From NCBI GenBank assembly GCA_031263155.1, contig JAISGK010000007.1, forward strand, positions 1-54,801: DNA of 54,801 nt, in the 5' to 3' direction. Positions 54,101 to 54,801 of the stretch are shown here, piece by piece (the stretch's first letter is position 1; each line of letters begins with the position of its first letter). The notes under the pieces were generated by a model. The model ran no database searches. It saw only the letters and a list, made by a program, of their open reading frames with translations, and was not told the origin of the DNA. Made by a program: the position numbers and the translations under genes. The DNA is from Clostridiales bacterium (GTDB taxonomy: Bacteria; Bacillota; Clostridia; Lachnospirales; WQUN01).

Positions 54101-54670
54101 TATATCATCTTTAAAAGTCTCTAACCAATAGTTTTCCTGTCTTATCATTCGGTCTACGGTTAGCATTTTATCATGGATTGAAATGCAATCTCTAAATTGA
54201 AAAGTAGGTATTTCCATGGACTCATTCCTATACAGCTTTGAAAACTCATACCACAATAACCTGTTCGATTCACCGTCACTTATGAGATGATGTATATCAA
54301 ATACCAAAAGATAATCATTCACGCCTTGCTTCCACACACCAACCCTTAATAAGGGTGCGCAACCTAAATCAAATTCGCAAGAGAAGTTTTTGACTGTCTC
54401 ACCATCTGACATAGAGTATATCTCTGAATAAAATATTGAAAAACTTATATAATCTTCAACGAATTGCATGATCTCTCCATCAACTATTCCGAAATAAGAC
54501 CGCAGCGATTCATGTCTTTGTATCAGCTCTTTGAAACACTCTTCCGCTTTTTTTACATCAAAGTTGCCTTTTATTTTATATACATTTTTAATGTTATAGC
54601 TTGTACCTATATTCTTGAGCTGACTTAACATATATATACGCTTTTGGGCCGATGACACTGGGAAATGCAC
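51113..54670 (-). CDS. Nonribosomal peptide synthetase, C-A-PCP module with C-terminal half domain
   Basis: 1185 residues. Condensation domain 1-430 with intact HHLISDG (127-133). Adenylation domain: YVLYTSGSTGRPKG (about 590), NLYGPTECCVYS, YRTGDSGRW, LDDQVKLHGYRIELSE, and LPNGKIDK (about 930). The A4 motif FDVSVCEL keeps the Asp that binds the substrate amine, so it loads an alpha-amino acid; identity uncertain. Carrier domain with FFELGGNSLSS (Ser about 985). After it, residues 1020-1185 look like the first part of a second C domain ending LRARVEKMDGE. There is no thioesterase. The start is a GTG without a good ribosome site; an in-frame stop lies 22 codons above. More modules may lie past the window. 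Confidence 0.88.
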   Translation of the reverse strand: MHFPVSSAQKRIYMLSQLKNIGTSYNIKNVYKIKGNFDVKKAEECFKELIQRHESLRSYFGIVDGEIMQFVEDYISFSIFYSEIYSMSDGETVKNFSCEFDLGCAPLLRVGVWKQGVNDYLLVFDIHHLISDGESNRLLWYEFSKLYRNESMEIPTFQFRDCISIHDKMLTVDRMIRQENYWLETFKDDIPKLNLITDKSRPPVQTFAGRKTFFTIDKALLDKIKKFTNENGMTLYVVMFSCFNILLAKHAGQEQIVVGAPLTGRNYEGSEKAIGMFVNTVAILCAPQNNVSVKRFMELVRSNIIKALDNQDYPFEKLVDKVVNEHDASRNPLFDVMFAFNYFDKFGFKIEGTEIRPLNIDFEISQFDLLLQAEENENSIDMHFEYNTELFFGETIQRMGAHFIHILEEVIEDSSKLIQDINMLSKTEMDLILKSFNRSYEGFCDGTIHGTFEKRAIANPKKTALVFDGAEMSYEELNRRSDIVASALSEKGIGTGEKVSIMLERSFEMVIGILGILKSGAAYLPIDPDYPEARIRFIISDSNSKVMLVNSSMVPKASSFGIDCICLNENQMYLENTQIVKRIYNPRDLAYVLYTSGSTGRPKGVMIEHRSVVNLLSWLEKQYPQEDSDAYLLKTAYTFDVSVCELFGWFFGTGRLVILKPSDHTSPNSIVEALLKYNITHIQFVPSMLDAFISAKDIGMVNSESKLKYVLVAGEVLSENLVRRFYDRVKNVRLENLYGPTECCVYSTAYSTNKYNINKNISIGKPLPNYSIYILDRNKMLQGIGIPGEIYIAGFGVACGYMNRNDLTEEKFESNPFLPKDRMYRTGDSGRWLSDGNIEFLARLDDQVKLHGYRIELSEIENLLLAHPTISEAVVLLIDDLRGNHLCAYVVPDSDVTASSLQKYLAELLPAYMIPREFVKLGNLPLLPNGKIDKVSLRNMPVEAPLGHNHLMPRNSVEEGLRNIWIGLLGIADLFVNDNFFELGGNSLSSIKMALAIEKIFCVRLSLDDIFANPTIELLAQLVGIDTQDNSLSEEPISADHDDNNTWEINEDNANLCYIISYRAVCEQNKNAVQNFDMIDYYVSGKIDECLSLKAVDEIYLHELKMHLFSLFSKEVKGRRKIVSYSVGVTTGELCKNGYLEKGSMLFASITFRKSGLSRSFDETIRLLYEEQGVLRARVEKMDGE

Positions 54671-54801
54671 CTTATGGGCTAACAGGCTAAATCCACACTG
54701 ATAGAACGCCGTCGAAAAAACTGAGCGGATAAAAAAGACGCAGAAAAAACATCATTTGTTTGAATGTCCAGCCGGTTGTGTTATATTAGACCAGGGGGAT
54801 A
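54671..54801. other. Region upstream of the NRPS at the window edge
   Basis: 131 bp to the window end. The NRPS frame continues upstream for 22 codons without a start and then meets a stop. An ATG in a second frame gives only a peptide of about 23 codons. No promoter core or operator stands out. Confidence 0.5.

Noticed and set aside
51113..54670. Prediction of the amino acid loaded by the NRPS
   Set aside because: Binding-pocket residues can be guessed by eye alignment, but I know no matching code, so a substrate name would be invention.
1..54801. tRNA, rRNA, riboswitch or transposase genes
   Set aside because: I looked for cloverleaf ends, conserved rRNA stretches, T-box or SAM leaders and DDE frames and saw none that could be supported.

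Overview
The window looks like the chromosome of an anaerobic, endospore-forming Firmicute (Clostridia). The evidence is gene content and order: a division cluster rsmH-ftsL-pbp, ylmH-sepF-yggS followed by a HlyD-like gene, the sporulation gene ylbJ, rlmB-rae1, Shine-Dalgarno sites of the AGGAGG type, frequent GTG/TTG starts, and a YesMN/LplABC-type sugar uptake locus. No 16S rRNA or tRNA gene is visible, so I do not name a genus. Most of the window has intermediate GC. The last 9 kb and a gene near 1.1-1.7 kb are clearly AT-richer.

Layout. 1-1700: decayed 3' end of an RHS/YD-repeat gene on the + strand with a C-terminal tip, a small palindromic element and a possible immunity gene. 1.9-14.6 kb: core genes, namely ung, rsmH, a FtsL-like gene and a PASTA-containing transpeptidase (+). 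Then on the minus strand come a small membrane protein, a Nudix hydrolase, rlmB-rae1 and ylmH-sepF-yggS-HlyD. ylbJ (+) and purC (-) converge with overlapping ends. 14.8-16.2 kb: an AlbA_2/Schlafen-type regulator. 16.3-19.9 kb: a four-gene, fully overlapping envelope-stress operon read right to left (ECF sigma, anti-sigma fused to DUF4349, DUF4349 lipoprotein, SIMPL lipoprotein). 20.2-22.3 kb: an orphan gene remnant and an ABC exporter.

22.4-33.3 kb is a defence island. A four-gene operon, read right to left, encodes a DUF499 ATPase, a DUF3780 protein, a DUF1156 adenine methyltransferase and a PLD-SNF2 helicase. The first three genes are joined by ATGA overlaps. Upstream lies a DUF4143 ATPase. 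The island's left edge abuts a 46-bp relic of an AraC-type gene that is a near copy of part of the yesN-like gene at 35.5 kb. The two copies are direct repeats on either side of the island.

33.5-45.0 kb: an ECF sigma/anti-sigma pair with a palindrome inside its probable promoter. After it come a two-component system and a divergent sugar operon (lipoprotein, two permeases, GH140-like cytoplasmic hydrolase, AEC transporter). 45.2-54.7 kb: an AT-rich nonribosomal peptide operon read right to left. It holds a C-A-PCP module, a second degenerate condensation domain that appears split over two reading frames, two ABC half-transporters (one frameshifted in a T8 run) and a PurM/ThiL-superfamily protein in an unusual setting. 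The defence operon and this peptide operon are the two systems most worth following up.
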